DNA of 64,000 nucleotides from Hippopus hippopus (lineage: Eukaryota; Mollusca; Bivalvia; Cardiida; Cardiidae), in assembly GCA_946811185.2 (NCBI GenBank), contig OX328102.1, positions 49,267,619-49,331,618 of the forward strand, in the 5' to 3' direction. The position numbers were made by a program, and so were the translations under genes. The notes beneath the pieces are model-generated. The model was not told the origin of the DNA, did not search any database, and saw only the letters and a list, made by a program, of their open reading frames with translations. This document shows positions 25,711 through 37,996 of the stretch, piece by piece; the first letter of the stretch is position 1; each line of letters opens with the position of its first letter.

Positions 25711-26035
25711 GTTAGGTCGAAAACTAGGTCACTAGGTCATATCTTAAAAAAACCTTGTGTAGGCTCTAGAGGCCACGTTTTCAGCCCAAAACTCTCGAAA
25801 GGTGGTCAGAATGTTTGTCTTGATTTCTTGGACCAGTTTGCAAGTGGATCATTTCGGGTCAATAACTATGTCACTGAGTCAAATCTTCAAAAAACCTTTT
25901 TCAGTCAAATACTCATGAAAATCTTGGTAGAATGTTTGTCATAATATCTCAAAAGAGATTGAAAATGGGTCATGTTTGGTCAAAAGCCTCAGGTGAGCGA
26001 CTTCAGGGCCATCATGGCCCTCTTGTTGTTGTATA
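25709..26035. repeat. Truncated bivalve repeat with GGTGAGCG...CCATCATGG end
   Basis: Begins with GGTCAAAACTAGGTCACTAGG-type segments and ends CTCAGGTGAGCGACTTCAGGGCCATCATGGCC. The same end is found at 37,955-37,996. It truncates E2. Confidence 0.6.
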
Positions 26036-26976
26036 GCATTCATGGGCACGTTTTTGCATGAAAAGCAAAACAAACTTTTTTTATAGGGGATAAAGTTCAT
26101 AAACTTGGTTCATATAAAAAACTCAGTGAATCACTTGGTTGTTTGGACATCAGAAAAGAGAATTCTTATTTGAGAAAATAAAAGCTATGGCACCAAGCGC
26201 CTTCACTTTAATTTTCTTGAATGGTTTTTTGGCGTAGCTGACTGCGCTGGCTTTTGACCTACCTCTTGTTATTTATATATACTGGAAGTAGGGATATCGA
26301 TCGAAGGCGCCATATTTGATTTACCTTCTGACTCAATGTAAATAGCAAGTTATTGTAGTGAATGGATTCTTCGTATTTTAAAATGTCGTAAATAGTTTAT
26401 GAAGAGGATTATTCTGAAAGATTAAATATTTTTTTTACCAGTCTGGTGATTTTTATGGCTGTTATTTCAAATTTTAGCATATAATCGAGGAATGATTTTA
26501 GTGCCTGTTTACAAATGTCAGAATATGGGCGCCGCCATTTTCGCTGATTACGTTAGAGGTGGTGTAAGGAAAATTTATTTTATGGTCTTTAAAATATCAT
26601 CATCGCAGCTAGTTTTAAAGGTTATATTCATGCAGAGAAGATAATTGTCCATTCTGCTGTGGCGGTCTTTTCTGTGTAAAAGCTTTTGGAAAGGATTAGA
26701 TTTTTACTCGAAAATCTCCAATATTTGAGAAGGTATTGACCGATTATTAACCAGTAGAACATCAAAGAACATAATTTATCGGTTTCTATGACATTTTTTG
26801 AAGCTAATCGTAATTTGACATGATAAAAATACTTTGTCTCATTTTCCCTCAGCCCGGATAAATGACATGACCCTTCCCCGGTCCGTCATGTTTGTTTTGT
26901 GTCATGCGTTTTCGCGACCATGTCAGATTTAGGAATAGGGAGATATTTATATTCTTTCAGCTGATTTTCTGGACAA
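26036..26976. other. Non-coding stretch, probable promoter region of the following gene
   Basis: No ORF of note. Near 26,525 GGGCGCCGCCATTTTCGC and near 26,860-26,930 a CpG-bearing segment precede the exon at 26,977. No TATA box was seen. Confidence 0.4.
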
Positions 26977-29900
26977 ATGAGTGAAACTGCTAGTGGCAGT
27001 CCTAGGTCGAAGAAAAGGAGATTGGCATTTGCTCAGGTATGCATTATTTGTTGTATAGATCTATGTGTTTTACTAAATTAGATAGAAAAATTATAATAAC
27101 TTTTTGGTGTATGGTCCAAATATATGCAGTAAGCATGTAAAAAAATAATAATTACTTTTTGGTGTATGGTCCAAATATATGCAGTAAGCATGACTGTATT
27201 GTGTGCCTTTTCTTTCTAAATAACTACATATACACCGTAAACCTCTTTTACTCACTAGCCCTAGCTTCTAGAATTTTATAGATCTGTCTAAAATCTGCCT
27301 GTTTTATCAAAGATCAAACGACAAAGATTAACATACAACAAAACTTTCAGCTTCTGGTTTAACACTTTACCAGACAACAAAATTTTAGCCTTGTCCAAAT
27401 TGAAAGCATTTGCAGACGACAATCTCAGTGTGGCTCAAATGGTGCAGTTTTTCGTGATAGGGTAGAAAACATTGTAGGAAAAGGAGTTACCAGCATTTTC
27501 TCCTTTTACCACAATGTTTTCAAAAGGCTTCTTTCCCAGGGTCAGTAAAAGCCAGTATTGTACCGTAAAGGGTTAATATTTCAACAAGTATGACTTAATT
27601 TAGAGCTAAACAAAACATCAAACTAGTATCTACAAATAAAGAGGGTGAGATTTTTGTGTAATTATCCCATGATTTGTCGTACAATCTTTGATAAACCTAG
27701 CCCTAGCTAGTCTGTTAGCCCTTTAACCATTTCTCACACAATCCTATGTATTTACAGCCCTGAGGTAGAAAACTTATGAACAAAATTTTGCAGAAAGGAG
27801 TAATTGCTCGTAAAAGGCGATTTCTCGTTTTCCCGCAATATTTTCTGCCTTATCGGAGAACTATAAGGTTCAGTTATACCTATCTCAAAATTGTTGTCTG
27901 CAGATGCTTTGAATTTGAGACAGTCTAACATTCGTCATTGGGGAAATTTGTGTAATTAGCTTGTGATTTGTCATACGATATATGATAAATCTGGCCCTAA
28001 CTTAGTAGCTAGTCTATTAGCTCTTTACCTGATGCAGACGCCTTTGGATACATCACCTAGAAGACGTTTCTCCTTTTCCAACATATTCTGTCAGAAAGTT
28101 CTACTCAAGTTTATCTCAATATTTATTTATTTTCTTCATTTGCTTTCTGATTTGAGGATTCGAAAATGGCTCATCAGGAAAAGGGCTAATATATGATTAT
28201 TACTTATAAACTAGTAGATCTAATACAGCTACAGTAAACTTCACAAACAAACCCTTGATTTGACGCAGCACAATTTTCAGTTGAAATCAAGAGTGTCAAA
28301 TTCATACATCATAGACTTTGGAAAGTTTGGATGTAACAAATATTTCAAATTGGTCCCGTTAATGAACATTTTAAAAGTGCGTTGTTAAAGAAGTTGAAGT
28401 TTACTGTATGTAGTTTCTCTTTGTGGCTGCACATCACACTTGCTTTGCAATCCTACACCTGATTGTAGTATTATTTGTTTTAGATGCAAGACACATCAAG
28501 CTGTTTCCAAGAGCAAGGTATTCCCAGTTCCCAGAAAGACTTATTTGTATCGCCCCCAGCCCAGTCTGGACAAGATACATATGATTCTCAGAAAGACTTA
28601 TTTGCGTCGTCCCCAGCCCGGTCTGAACACGATACATATGATTCTCACAAAGTTTATTTGCATCGTCTCCATGCCAGACTGAACAAGATACAAAACCCGC
28701 TGCCAGGTGTCAGTCTGAATTAGAGATAGACAGAGAAAAATATACATTTTCAGAGACAGCTGGAACTGAGCATGATAGCTACAGTAGCTTTGCAGTTTAT
28801 GATCAAATGTGGGAGAGTTATTGTTATAGACCCGGTAATAAAGGGGATTATGTCTTTGCTAGTTCTAGAGAAGCCAAAGTGAAACAGACTGTCTTAAATC
28901 AGAAAATGAGCATTTGAAAAAAGAAAATGAATTATTAAAAGAAAAAAATGAACTATTAAAAAAAAAGAAAATGAACTATTAAAAAAAGAAAATGAAGAAA
29001 TGAATAAGGTTTTACAGGCACTAGATAAAAGTAATTGACAGTAACTGTTGTAATTAAAAAACAGTTGCAAGTTTACGTTTGATATTGAAACTTTAGAATC
29101 ACTTAAAAAATGGAAGTCACAAATAAAACTATTTATAATATGTATAAGAGTCAAGGTAGAAAAGGGGCAACTGAATTTGCCATTGAAGAAGCTCAGAAAC
29201 TACCTGGTAGTAGTTTGCAACAAACTCACAAAGTATTTGAAAAATCTGTTGAACGATTGATTGAAAAAGCAGATAAATTATTAAAAAATAAGCATAGACA
29301 AAAGTTAGCTGATGAATACTCATTGTTAATGAAAAGTAAATATATGTTTCCTTGTAGTGATACACAAAAAAGAGGAACTCGCCTTGTTGTTGATGAAAGT
29401 CTCAACTTAAAGCAGAAAAACTGAAAAATCAAGAACTGATAGAAAAACTGACTGTTTCTGAGAATGAGAAACAAGAAACTGTTGAAAAACTTGATGGTAA
29501 GGAATTGCAGTTACAAAGAATCAAAATGAACTTGAAAACAACAGCTGCTAGGGAAAATTATGCTTTGAAGAAAGTGCAAAAAATAGAACATAATGTTAAT
29601 GAAACATGCTGCAGGGACAGTCAAACTGAAATAAAAGAACTACAAAAACAAATTCATGAAAAGGACAGAGAAATTGGAATGCTGGCAGAAAATGTCCAAT
29701 ACTTAAGCAATATTCTTGAAGATATTGATAAAGAGAAAAGGGTCATAGATGTATTTGATGAAAAAAGTAATAAGTACTCATCACAGCTTAAGAATTGTGT
29801 ATATGAACTTTTGAAACTGAATGTCAGTGCATCCATGGTTGGAGATGTGATTAAGACAGAACTAAAACTGGTTAATATTGAGCCAAACAGAGTTCCGGCA

Positions 29901-31792
29901 ACCTCTACAGTCCTCGAAATGAATCTCCAGAGGTTATGCTTAGCTCGAAAACAATTGGGGGAAGTCTTTTCTAAGGAAAACAATACCTGTCTTTTGACGG
30001 ATGAAACTTCAAAATTTGGAAAAAAGTTTATGGGCTATGAGCCAAGTGATTCAGATGGCAACTTCTGGGTTTTAGGGTTAAGACAAATAGAAACCAAATC
30101 AGCAAGTAATACTCTTTATGTTCTGAAACAAATCTTGTAATTTTTACACAATGCATCAAAGTGTGATGACAATGAAATATCTAGAGATATAGTGTTACAT
30201 GTTGCAACCACTATGTCAGACCGTGCGGCCACAGGAGTTAAATTCAATGAATTGTTATATACCTACCGGAAAGAAATCCTGCCTCTAGCCTTCTCAAATT
30301 ATGAGACATTCACTCAAGATGAAAAAGATTCTATTGAGTCCCTTAATAATTACTTTTGCGGGTTACACGCTCCTGTGAACTATGCAGAAACTACACAGAG
30401 GTGTCTGTTGGAGGTTGAGAATAATCTCTTTGATAATAATGGTCCTATTTATGACAAATCATTCAAAAAGAGTAATGAACCAGGTACATGTAGACTGGTA
30501 AGAGTTGGATCAAAAGCCTTTGGTGAAGGGAGTGGTGGTGACGAAAAAAGTGGATGCCAAGGGCCATTCAGGACATATGGAAATGAGTTTCTGCATGAAA
30601 ACGGTCTAAAATCTGTGCCCCTCAAGTCATTTAGAGGATCTAGATTCAATATTTTGTTCAATAACGCTGCTTCATATTTACAACATGGAGCAGAAAATAG
30701 ACCGTTAAAGTCAGTTTTATTCGATTTTAATGTACCCGAGTATATTGCAGGACTGAAAGCTCTGGTCTTATCTGTAAATTGGTAACCTCTCCGCTTTGGT
30801 GCATTTTAGAGGACAGGACAGTATCCATGGCTGACATGAATACTAAATACCTTGAAATTGTAACATTTCTACATGATGTTGCAGTCAACACAGACAAGTT
30901 TATGAAGGGTGAGCTTCAGGTGTTTGTGTTTAGTGAACATGTGAAGAAAGACTGTGAATATGAATACATCATAAAGCCTAGCAAGTATGATGAAGCCTGT
31001 CTATGACTTTTGAAAATAATTCTAGCAGCGTTATGTTCTTTATGCCAGAGACTATATAAAGAACACCTTCCAGGTGGAAAGTTGTTTGGGCTTGAGAGTA
31101 CCTTTGGACAATTGGACCACTTCATGCGAACAAATCCGCGCTTACAAACGCTGGCCGCAGAGTCCTACATCATGTTTGCAAATAACAGAACACTTGATTG
31201 GTTACTCTCAAAAGATGAAAACGAACGTGATAAGTTAATAAAGGAAGCATCTAAAGAAGTTAAAAGTTTGAAACAAACATACAAGGCCAGAGTACATGAA
31301 ATAGAAAATAATAGGAGAATAGCTATTCAAGAGAAAATCCAGAAAAATGAGAACTTGCAACGTAAGCGATTACAGAAACAAGAGAACAATACAAAAGAAA
31401 TTATTCACCATGGGTTGTGGCAGCCGGAGTCTGAAGTTGACAATATGCTTGAGTCTTATGAGAAACCCAGTCAAAACATTGAGGCTCTCAAAGCTCAGTT
31501 AAAGTTTCGTAAAGAAGTACTATTACAAGTCCCGAATGAAAAGAACATGTTTAATGTTACAAAAGTAGTTGATGGAAAAAGAAAAAGCCTCAGTGATGAC
31601 GAACTTAAAACAAACCTGAAAGCATTAATTACTCATGCAATTGTTAAAGATGCAGAAAGTAATTATGAGAGGCATATGTTGGTGGGTAAACGGGTGAGGC
31701 ACAAGTATAAGGAAGTGCAACATGGGCAGACGACTTATGTGTGGTACACAGGGAAAATAATCTCACAGGTTCATATTAGTTATTACTCTTAA
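26977..31792 (+). pseudogene. RNase H-like transposase-derived gene with a 5' intron, broken
   Basis: A 60-base exon (26,977-27,036, MSETASGSPRSKKRRLAFAQ) ends at a GTATGC donor; the acceptor TTGTTTTAG at 28,475-28,483 leads in phase into a second exon with an 18-residue tandem repeat (SQKDLF...DTYD). Downstream come a coiled-coil section, then at 29,990-30,780 LTDETSKFGKKFMGYEPSDS and TTMSDRAATG, which look like the first two Asp positions of a DDE/RNase H-like transposase, and at about 31,190 NRTLDWLLSKDENE as C-terminal helix. Frame changes or stops occur near 28,705, 28,890, 29,424, at 30,138-30,140, near 30,785 and near 31,003. I know this protein family as unnamed in many invertebrates; the superfamily is uncertain (hAT-like is one option). 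Confidence 0.6.
27090..27191. repeat. Tandem duplication in the intron
   Basis: Two copies of about 53 bases containing TTTTTGGTGTATGGTCCAAA and TATATGCAGTAAGCATG. The rest of the intron (27,037-28,483) holds two copies of the dispersed repeat also seen at 17,860. Confidence 0.75.
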
Positions 31793-31904
31793 CATTATGT
31801 TTGTACAATATCTGTTGCATTATAATGCATTTACAAAAAGTTAACAAACAACATATAACACACATACAGTACAGAACACCATAAATTTGGCAGCCTGAGT
31901 ATGG

Positions 31905-32135
31905 TGGGTTGATTGAATGGTGTTTAACACCACTTTCAACATTATTTCAGTCATATCACGGCGACAACTCACTTATTCATGTATGTCCTGGGTTACACCA
32001 GTACTAGGCTAGGGCTCTGAATTGTCCTGCCCAAGGACACTCCTACAAAAAAAACAATGATTCCAGTGAGACTCGAACCCGTGGCCTCCAGGTTACCAGT
32101 CCTACATATTACCACTGAGACACGCAGGACCCCTC
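31905..32135 (-). repeat. tRNA-derived SINE
   Basis: On the minus strand a tRNA-like head with A box (TCTCAGTGGTAATATGTAGG) and a perfect B box (GGGTTCGAGTCTC), followed by a body with GTCGCCGTGATATGACTGAA and AATGTTGAAAGTGGTGTTAA. A related body is at 44.7 kb. Not a functional tRNA. Confidence 0.7.
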
Positions 32136-32264
32136 TCGGCAGAGTGCGAGCAGAGCGGACCAAGAACGCTAGGGGACTGGATTAAATACGGAAAGAAAAA
32201 CTTTCAAGGATCAATGTATGCGTTTGGAACAATAAATGATCACAGTTGAACACTATTTGGTTGA

Positions 32265-32440
32265 AACAATTTTAAGATTTTGTGTGAACTGTCACCAAAC
32301 AGCATATTGAATCGCAGTCAGTACACCTACCCATGCGTTTCCTGGTTTTATCACATTTGCTGCAACCGGGTATCAAACCCGCAACGTCCAGGTCACAAGT
32401 CCGATATGCTACTAACTGAGCGACATGGCCGGGCAATTTT
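32265..32440 (-). repeat. Second tRNA-derived SINE or tRNA-like fragment
   Basis: Minus strand GCCCGGCCATGTCGCTCAG then GCGGGTTTGATACCCGG supply A and B boxes of a pol III promoter (32,365-32,437). The following body differs from the first SINE. Confidence 0.6.
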
Positions 32441-32599
32441 AAAATGATAAACATAAGATAAAGAGTTAAATTGGAAAATGACTATAAAAATATAGTATTA
32501 ACAAGCAAATTCAGTGAATTGATAGCCCCCGCCAACAGGGCTTTGATGTTCGTACGCATGGCAAGTCAGAAAGGTTGAATATGACTGTTATGCCATTTT

Positions 32600-34005
32600 A
32601 CAACAAGAGTGCCGTTGTCACAATATACGCCGCCACATCACAAAACCCTGACAATATGCGATAGGTCACATGATGAGAAACATTGTGTGAAAATTTAATC
32701 CAAATCTGTCAAGAAATGTGGGAGGAGTTGCGTTCACAAGAAATAGACGTACGTACGTACGGACGAAGGGACAGACGGACACACACAGATGGAGAAGATG
32801 ATGCCAATATACGTCGCTTCTGGAGGCGTATAAAAATGAAGCATGGGAGACACAGAACAGTAACAGTGGTTTATGTATATATTTATATTTGTAAACCTGA
32901 ATATTAGTGACAATTGATAATGATCAAACATCAAGCGATTGAGTTTGCCTGGTATGGAACAATGGCAGATCACAAATTTCAGTGATTTAGGTGAAATATA
33001 TGACTTTGCAGTAACTAAATGATAGGGTCTTTCAAAGTTTTCATGTGTAGTATTACCGTAAGAACAACACATATATTTAATAACTTCTATGTTGTGATGG
33101 CTATCTTTAACAAGGGGGACATGATTATCAATCAGTGGGTCTGAATATATAATGTTGAAAATGACATCACATACATAGACGACTAAATAGTATTTTCTTA
33201 CATTGGAGCCATTTGGCAAAAGGGGGTTTAATGCATCTCCGTGATACATTCTACCAAGCAAGAGATCACCTGTTTATGGATTCATGAAATCCATTTTCTC
33301 AAACAACTGACTGATGAGGTAGAATTATCCTTTGACATACAGAAAATTTAAACATAAAAAGTTTCGGCCCATGTCAGCCTTCGCAGGCTGACAAGGGTCA
33401 ATTATTTTCGCAGATGCATTAAGCCCCCTTTTTACAGAGCATAGCTCATTTACATGTTGCTTTAAATTTTCATAAATAATATCATTCCACTTCACTTATT
33501 CTGTAACCTGACTGATCGTAAGGGCACCTTGATGATTTAAGGAGAATCTACTTCCTGTTTGTCCCTTCCTGACACAGAATAGAGACACTGCAGAGATCAA
33601 ATCTACTCCTCGACATACCTTGTCATCTCTTCTGTTGTCTTTTTGGCTTCTCATTCCATTGACAGTTCCTTGGAGTATGGCTTTCGGTGAGGCCCGGTGA
33701 GCAGAAGACATGTACATATCATCTCAGTTTCCTTTTAGGGTTTTTTTTAGGGGAAATATCCAATCTATAGATTAGCGATGTCTGAGCAAGCAGGTGAATG
33801 GGTGGCACAAAGTAAGCTAACCTTAGGTTATTCTTTCTTCAAAAAGCTGTGTTTCCATTATTCTTCAGTGGACGGTTCCCATATTTTCACATTTGCTTCA
33901 GTGCATTGTCAATATCAAAGATAACCCTTACATAATTCTGATGGATGTTCCTTGTCAATATCGGTAACAGTTTAGGGAAATCTTATGTGATAACGTTATT
34001 TTTTT
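32600..34005. other. Non-coding repeats; no gene seen
   Basis: 32,602-32,840 contains the bivalve-type CAAGAGTGCCGTTGTCACAA start, a CGTACGTACG/GGACAGACGG simple repeat and an ATATACGTCGCTTCTGGAGG end. Near 33,370 GTCAGCCTTCGCAGGCTGAC is an 8-bp hairpin of a common repeat. The remainder to 34,005 shows nothing I can name; it may include the 3' end of the Helentron. Confidence 0.45.
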
Positions 34006-34500
34006 CTATTTTGGCACTGACACTGTAATGGGATGGTGATCTGTATAAGGAACAGGCCAAGTAGAGACCTTCAAGTTAGCTATGGAGCTCATAACAAGAT
34101 CTAATGTCCCACCAAGTTGGTGTGTTGGGGTTTCAATATATTGTTGGAGTCTGTTTGTATGAAGAAATGTACTGAAGATGTTTGTGTTAAAGGTTTGGTT
34201 TAAATCACCAAGAAGGATCACGGGTTGTTGAAATTGCCTCAAAGCTGTTTGTAAGGCATCAGGGAACTGTTGAATCGGACTGGCTGGTGGTTTGTACACG
34301 GCAATGACACAGATGGGTAATTCTTTCCATTGAAGCTTTATTCCCATGATTTCAATTTCAGAGTTTACAAATTGGAGAGTTTGAAATTTTATTTTGTTTT
34401 TGATGTAAATGGCAAGACCATGTTGTGTAGGGTTGACAATCATTATATACCCAGGGATTAATGATTTGCAGCTGGATGATTTCATACGAGTGATAAGCAT
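34006..34500 (-). pseudogene. EEP (AP-endonuclease-like) domain of the Helentron
   Basis: Part of an endonuclease/exonuclease/phosphatase fold: ICVIAVYKPPAS, VILLGDLNQTF, GGTLDLVMSS and TDHHPITVSV are the usual late motifs with the catalytic Asp, Asn and His. The N-terminal part with the first Glu motif was not found in this frame. It directly follows the helicase, as in Helentrons. Confidence 0.75.
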
Positions 34501-34564
34501 AAGACTGACAGTTGTTCTACAGAAGGATCACTTTTCAAGTCTTCAATGTGCTTAGGCAGTGATC

Positions 34565-35660
34565 TTATGTTGTTCTTTGTATTTCTTCAAATGCTGCTTT
34601 GTTCAGAGTTATATCTGATTCCTGAAAGTTTAGAACCTTTATACCTTGCCTGCAAGTAGCTCGACTGAGTAGAGTATATGCTAGACCATGAGGTGTTGGC
34701 ATTTTCTTGCACTTCCTTTGTTTTTCAAATTCAGCAATTATATATGGGTAGGTGCTTCCTTGGGACTTGTGTACAGTTAGGCCATAAGACAAAATGCCAG
34801 GAAACATTTTTCTTTCAACAGGAACTGTAATTTTGTCGTAAATGAAGAATGTTGAGGTCACAGCTTTGATAGGTACTAAATGACGGAGTCTTCTAGGATT
34901 GGAACTTCGTATGGTTTGGCCAATAACTGGATTGTTGAACTTAAGATTTATAGTTCCCTGTAGAGGCTTATCTTTTGGAAGGTCTGTCTGTTCTATTTTA
35001 CCTATAGCTCCATTAACAAGATGGTCGGTTGTATCTATATTTTTAGTACGCATGAATGGGGCACCAACTGCAATTGTAAGTTCTGCTGGAAGACCTCCAG
35101 TTTCATATATGCTGGTACTTGTTACAGACACTGCTACTGAATTAGTGTGGATGTCCTTCTTTGTGTCTTCAGCTGATATGGTGTAATGTGGTAGTGGAAG
35201 AAGCTGTAACTGTTGACTATTGAAGTTGGCAGCCAATTCATTGGTCCTGAATAGATGAACAGTGTCGATCGGGAACTGGCTAGTGTCTGTATTTTCCAAC
35301 TCTTTAAGATCTTTTCAGTCTCGATCATTGATGTTTTCAACCCTGATGTTATTGAGTATTTCGGCAAATCTTGGATCACCTTTTTGTCGAACAATAGTTG
35401 TTAATTCAAAGAGTTTGATCACTTTGAGCCATAAAGACCCTGCCAAGGCATCATAGCCTTCTTTTCGTAACTTAAAAACAGGACTCTGACCAACTGGATT
35501 TAATTGGAGCAAATCACCCACAGCAAGTATTGAAATTCCCGCAAAAGGTTGATGATAATTTTGAAAGATATCTTGAAGAGCACAAGAGAGATGGTGAAAT
35601 GATGAAGATCCTAACATAGAAATTTCATCTACATGTATCACAATGACTTTCAAAGGAGGG
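34565..35660 (-). pseudogene. Pif1-like helicase of the Helentron, C-terminal part
   Basis: Walker B VIVIHVDEISMLG at about 35,645-35,610, ISILAVGDLLQLNPVGQ, LTTIVRQKGDPRFAEILNNI, then after a frame change near 35,310 the C-terminal motifs GLTVHKSQGSTYP and YTLLSRAT of SF1 helicases. It is separated from its N-terminal part at 47,113-47,670 by the insertion. Confidence 0.85.
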
Positions 35661-35689
35661 GTGTCCATATAGACCTTGAGCCACCAATA

Positions 35690-35835
35690 GGCCCCCCTCC
35701 CCCCAGGGGGAATTTTCGGCACTATTATTTTCTGAAACCCCAAGGTCTCCTGAGCACTTTGTGAAAGTCTGCCACCTGGCGAGCGGGGCTTTTGCAAGTT
35801 ATAGAGGTCAAAGGTCATCAAGTGCACTTTTACAT
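35690..35835. repeat. Inverted-repeat arm paired with 40,777-40,920
   Basis: About 140 bases with AGGTCTCCTGAGCAC, GTCTGCCACCTGG and TTATAGAGGTCAAAGGTCAT on the minus strand recur on the plus strand at 40,777-40,920. The pair encloses about 5 kb, including the 36.2-38.0 kb repeat. Confidence 0.75.
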
Positions 35836-36189
35836 ACAATATATCAATGAATAGCAGTTCAGGTTAAATTTTCATTTCATTTTCTACATTTAATATGTCA
35901 GAAACATGTTCAGATGGGTTTATACACTCATATCTTTAGTGAAAACAGCTGTTTCACACAAATAGAAGCAATTTCATTTGAATCAAAGTACTGACAGAAC
36001 TGTTCTTGGCCATGTTTGTGGGCGTAAAATGACTGGTACCCAAAAACTTATCCATAGCATACAAAATCATCAATTATGATCATAGTGATACAGAATAGAT
36101 TCCATGACAAACACTGTGCCTTACCATTATAATTTATCCTACCTATAAGCTGTGTCTGTGAAGGAAATCAGAGTATTAATAGTGACAAA

Positions 36190-37996
36190 TGTTGAGCTTT
36201 TTAGCTCAGCTGAGCACGAAGTGCTCAGGATGAGCTATTGTGATCACTCATCGTCCGTCCGTCCGTCGTCCGTCCGTCCGTTCACATTTTTTTGTTTACA
36301 TTCTAGTATCAACAAAAATTAACCAATCAGCACCAAACTTGGTCAAAATATATGTGACTATTAGATCTCGGATGAGTTCGATTATGGGTCTAATCGGACC
36401 AGAACAACTGGAGTTATTCGCCCTTGAATTAGAAAAATTGCTATATTTAACTTTGTTTACACTCTAGCATCTACAGATATCAACCAATCAGCACCAAACT
36501 TGGTCAAAATATATATGATTATAGGATCTCGGATGAGTTCGATTATGGGTTTAATCGGACCAGAACGACTGGAGTTATTTGCCCTTGAATTAGAAAAATT
36601 GCTATATTTGACTTTGTTTACACTCTAGCATCTATAGGTATCAACCAATCAGCACCAAACTTGGTCAAAATATATATGAGCATAAGATGTCGAATGAGTT
36701 CGATAATGGGTCTAATCGGACCAGAACGACTGGAGTTATTTGCCCTTGAATTAAAAAAATTGCTATATTTGACTTTGTTTACACTCTAGCATCTACAATT
36801 TTTAACCAATCAGCACCAAACTTGGTCAAAATATATATGAGCATAAGATCTCGGATGAGTTCGATAATGGGTCTAATCGGACCAGAACGACTGGAGTTAT
36901 TTGCCCTTGAATTAGAAAAATTGCTATATTTGACTTTGTTTACACTCTAGCATCTACAATTATTAACCAATCAGCACCGAACTTGGTCAAAATATATATG
37001 AGCATAAGATCTCGGATGAGTGCGATAATGGGTCTAATTGGACCAGAACAACTGGAGTTATTTGCCCTTGAATTAGAAAGTTCTATAGAATAGTTCTTTG
37101 TTCGGTCATCTCCAGTCCGATTGACTTGAAACTTGGCATTTGTGTTTGTAGCAATAACACGGAGTGCAGTGTGAAAGAACCATAACTCTACCTGGTACTG
37201 TCTATGAGTTATTTCCCTTTGATCGTCATTTTTACAGCATTTTCTGCTTGTCCGGAATATAACTTTGTCATCTCTAGCCTGAACATCTTCAAATTTGGTA
37301 TGCATGATTGTTGAAAAATTACGGGAGTGCAGTGCACAAGAACCATAACTCTTCCTAGCACGAATTTTGAGTTATTTCCCCTTTGACCTTCATTTTTATA
37401 GCATTTCTTGCTTGTCCGGAGCAAAACTTTGTCATCTTAAGTAGGAATGACTTGAAATATGGTATGCTTATTTGTTGCAATATTTGGAAATGCAGTGCAC
37501 AAGAATTGTAACTCTACCTCGTGCTGTCTTTAAGTTATTTCCCTTTGATCGTCATTTTTAAGGCATTTAGTGCTTGTCTGGAATATAATTTTGTTATCTC
37601 AAGTCAGAACAACTTCAAACTTGGTATGCATGTTTGTTGCAATATTACCGAGTACTGTGCGCAAGAACAATAACTCTACCTAGCGCGGATTTTGAGTAAT
37701 TCCACTTTGATCTTCATTTTTACAATATTTCTTGCTTGTCAGGAATGGAACTTTGAATTCTCAAGTCAAATTGACTTGAGACTTGGAAAACATGTTTGTT
37801 GCATTACCTGCCCTTTGCAATTATTATACCTCCTCGACAACTGGCGGTGGGACGGGCATGTCTTGCAACAATTTGCCGCTCTTGTTTCATTATCATTTAG
37901 CCTTGAACCTCAATATTTGGTATTTATCTTCATTGTAGACCTTTACTGCTTAGTACTCAGGTGAGCGATATAGGACCATCATGGTCCTCTCGTTTA
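36190..37996 (+). repeat. 1.8-kb bivalve-type repeat with internal 157-bp tandem units
   Basis: Starts TTTAGCTCAGCTGAGCACGA with a GTCCGTCCGTCGTCCGTCCG run and ends CTCAGGTGAGCGATATAGGA...CCATCATGG. Inside, about five tandem units of 157 bases each carry AACCAATCAGCACCAAACTT and GGAGTTATTTGCCCTTGAAT (36,290-37,080), followed by diverged GAGTTATTTCCCTTTGATCG units. No coding region. Confidence 0.75.

Noticed and set aside
32365..32437. Possible functional tRNA gene
   Set aside because: A and B boxes are present but the acceptor and anticodon stems do not fold well and a SINE body follows; the same holds at 32,050-32,130 and 44,840-44,915.
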